Shown here in pieces: positions 63,935-64,000 of a stretch of 64,000 nt of DNA. Numbering within the stretch: position 1 is the stretch's first letter; each line of letters opens with the position of its first letter. A program made the position numbers and the translations under genes. The notes beneath the pieces were generated by a model. The model ran no database searches. It was not told the origin of the DNA and saw nothing but the letters and a program-made list of their open reading frames with translations. Source of the stretch: Lysobacter stagni (GTDB lineage: Bacteria; Pseudomonadota; Gammaproteobacteria; Xanthomonadales; Xanthomonadaceae); the NCBI RefSeq assembly GCF_030053425.1, contig NZ_JASGBI010000001.1, forward strand, positions 1,868,001 to 1,932,000. Reading direction: 5' to 3'.

Positions 63935-64000
63935 GGAAGCTGAACAAGGTCGCGTCCTAACCCTATGGCCATGCGCTTGCGTGAGCTGTGGATATCCGGT

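Noticed and set aside
63965..64000. ATG at 63965 opening a frame to the window edge
   Set aside because: Only 12 codons are visible, they do not match the expected next gene (rpsJ), and no ribosome site is clear.

Overview
The window is high-GC DNA from a gammaproteobacterium of the Lysobacter/Xanthomonas group. This is inferred from the AhpC peroxidatic motif FTFNCPTE, the ahpC-ahpF-oxyR gene order, an Ax21-type outer-membrane protein, and secreted proteases that end in proprotein-convertase P domains. No phage, plasmid, insertion sequence or CRISPR array was found. Most of the window is conserved chromosome.

Layout, left half. 1-9.7 kb holds the peroxide-defence operon ahpC-ahpF-oxyR on the minus strand, with a candidate OxyR box, then prmC, an Ax21-like porin, proline iminopeptidase, galE, a NUDIX hydrolase, a 5'-3' exonuclease and a nitroreductase. 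9.8-17 kb holds a DUF1631 gene and a proton-translocating transhydrogenase whose subunits are split. pntAa is on the minus strand, while pntAb-pntB lie 2 kb away on the plus strand, with an ECF sigma/DUF3619/DUF3106 cluster and an 11-residue-repeat secreted protein between them. 17-21.6 kb is the least understood stretch: a small secreted protein, two paralogous 171-residue membrane proteins on either side of an AraC regulator, a MocR/PdxR-type regulator and another small membrane protein. 21.7-26.6 kb has sufT and two secreted proteases, one subtilase and one zinc metalloprotease. Their C-terminal P domains are about 95% identical in DNA.

Middle. 26.6-37.6 kb carries small metabolic and stress genes: DUF488, a one-domain asparaginase, wrbA, a YihY protein, a TlpA-like lipoprotein, acylphosphatase, an XRE regulator overlapping ppk2, moaB, a SPINDLY-type glycosyltransferase and a GNAT/gamma-glutamylcyclotransferase fusion. 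It ends with prfA and hemA. 37.7-44.6 kb is the classic TPR-lolB-ispE-tRNA-Gln-prs-rplY-pth-ychF series.

Right end. 44.7-63.9 kb is the translation/transcription super-cluster: tRNA-Tyr, tRNA-Gly, tRNA-Thr, tuf, tRNA-Trp, secE, nusG, rplK, rplA, rplJ, rplL, rpoB, rpoC, then rpsL, rpsG, fusA and a second tuf. Three promoters are readable from sequence: upstream of tRNA-Tyr, in the nusG-rplK gap, and upstream of rpsL. The two tuf genes encode identical proteins. Intergenic hairpins recur through the right half and between ahpC and ahpF.

I did not find a clear new multi-gene system. The most promising leads are the duplicated membrane proteins around the AraC regulator, the recently copied P domain, the GNAT-cyclotransferase fusion, and the XRE-ppk2 gene pair.
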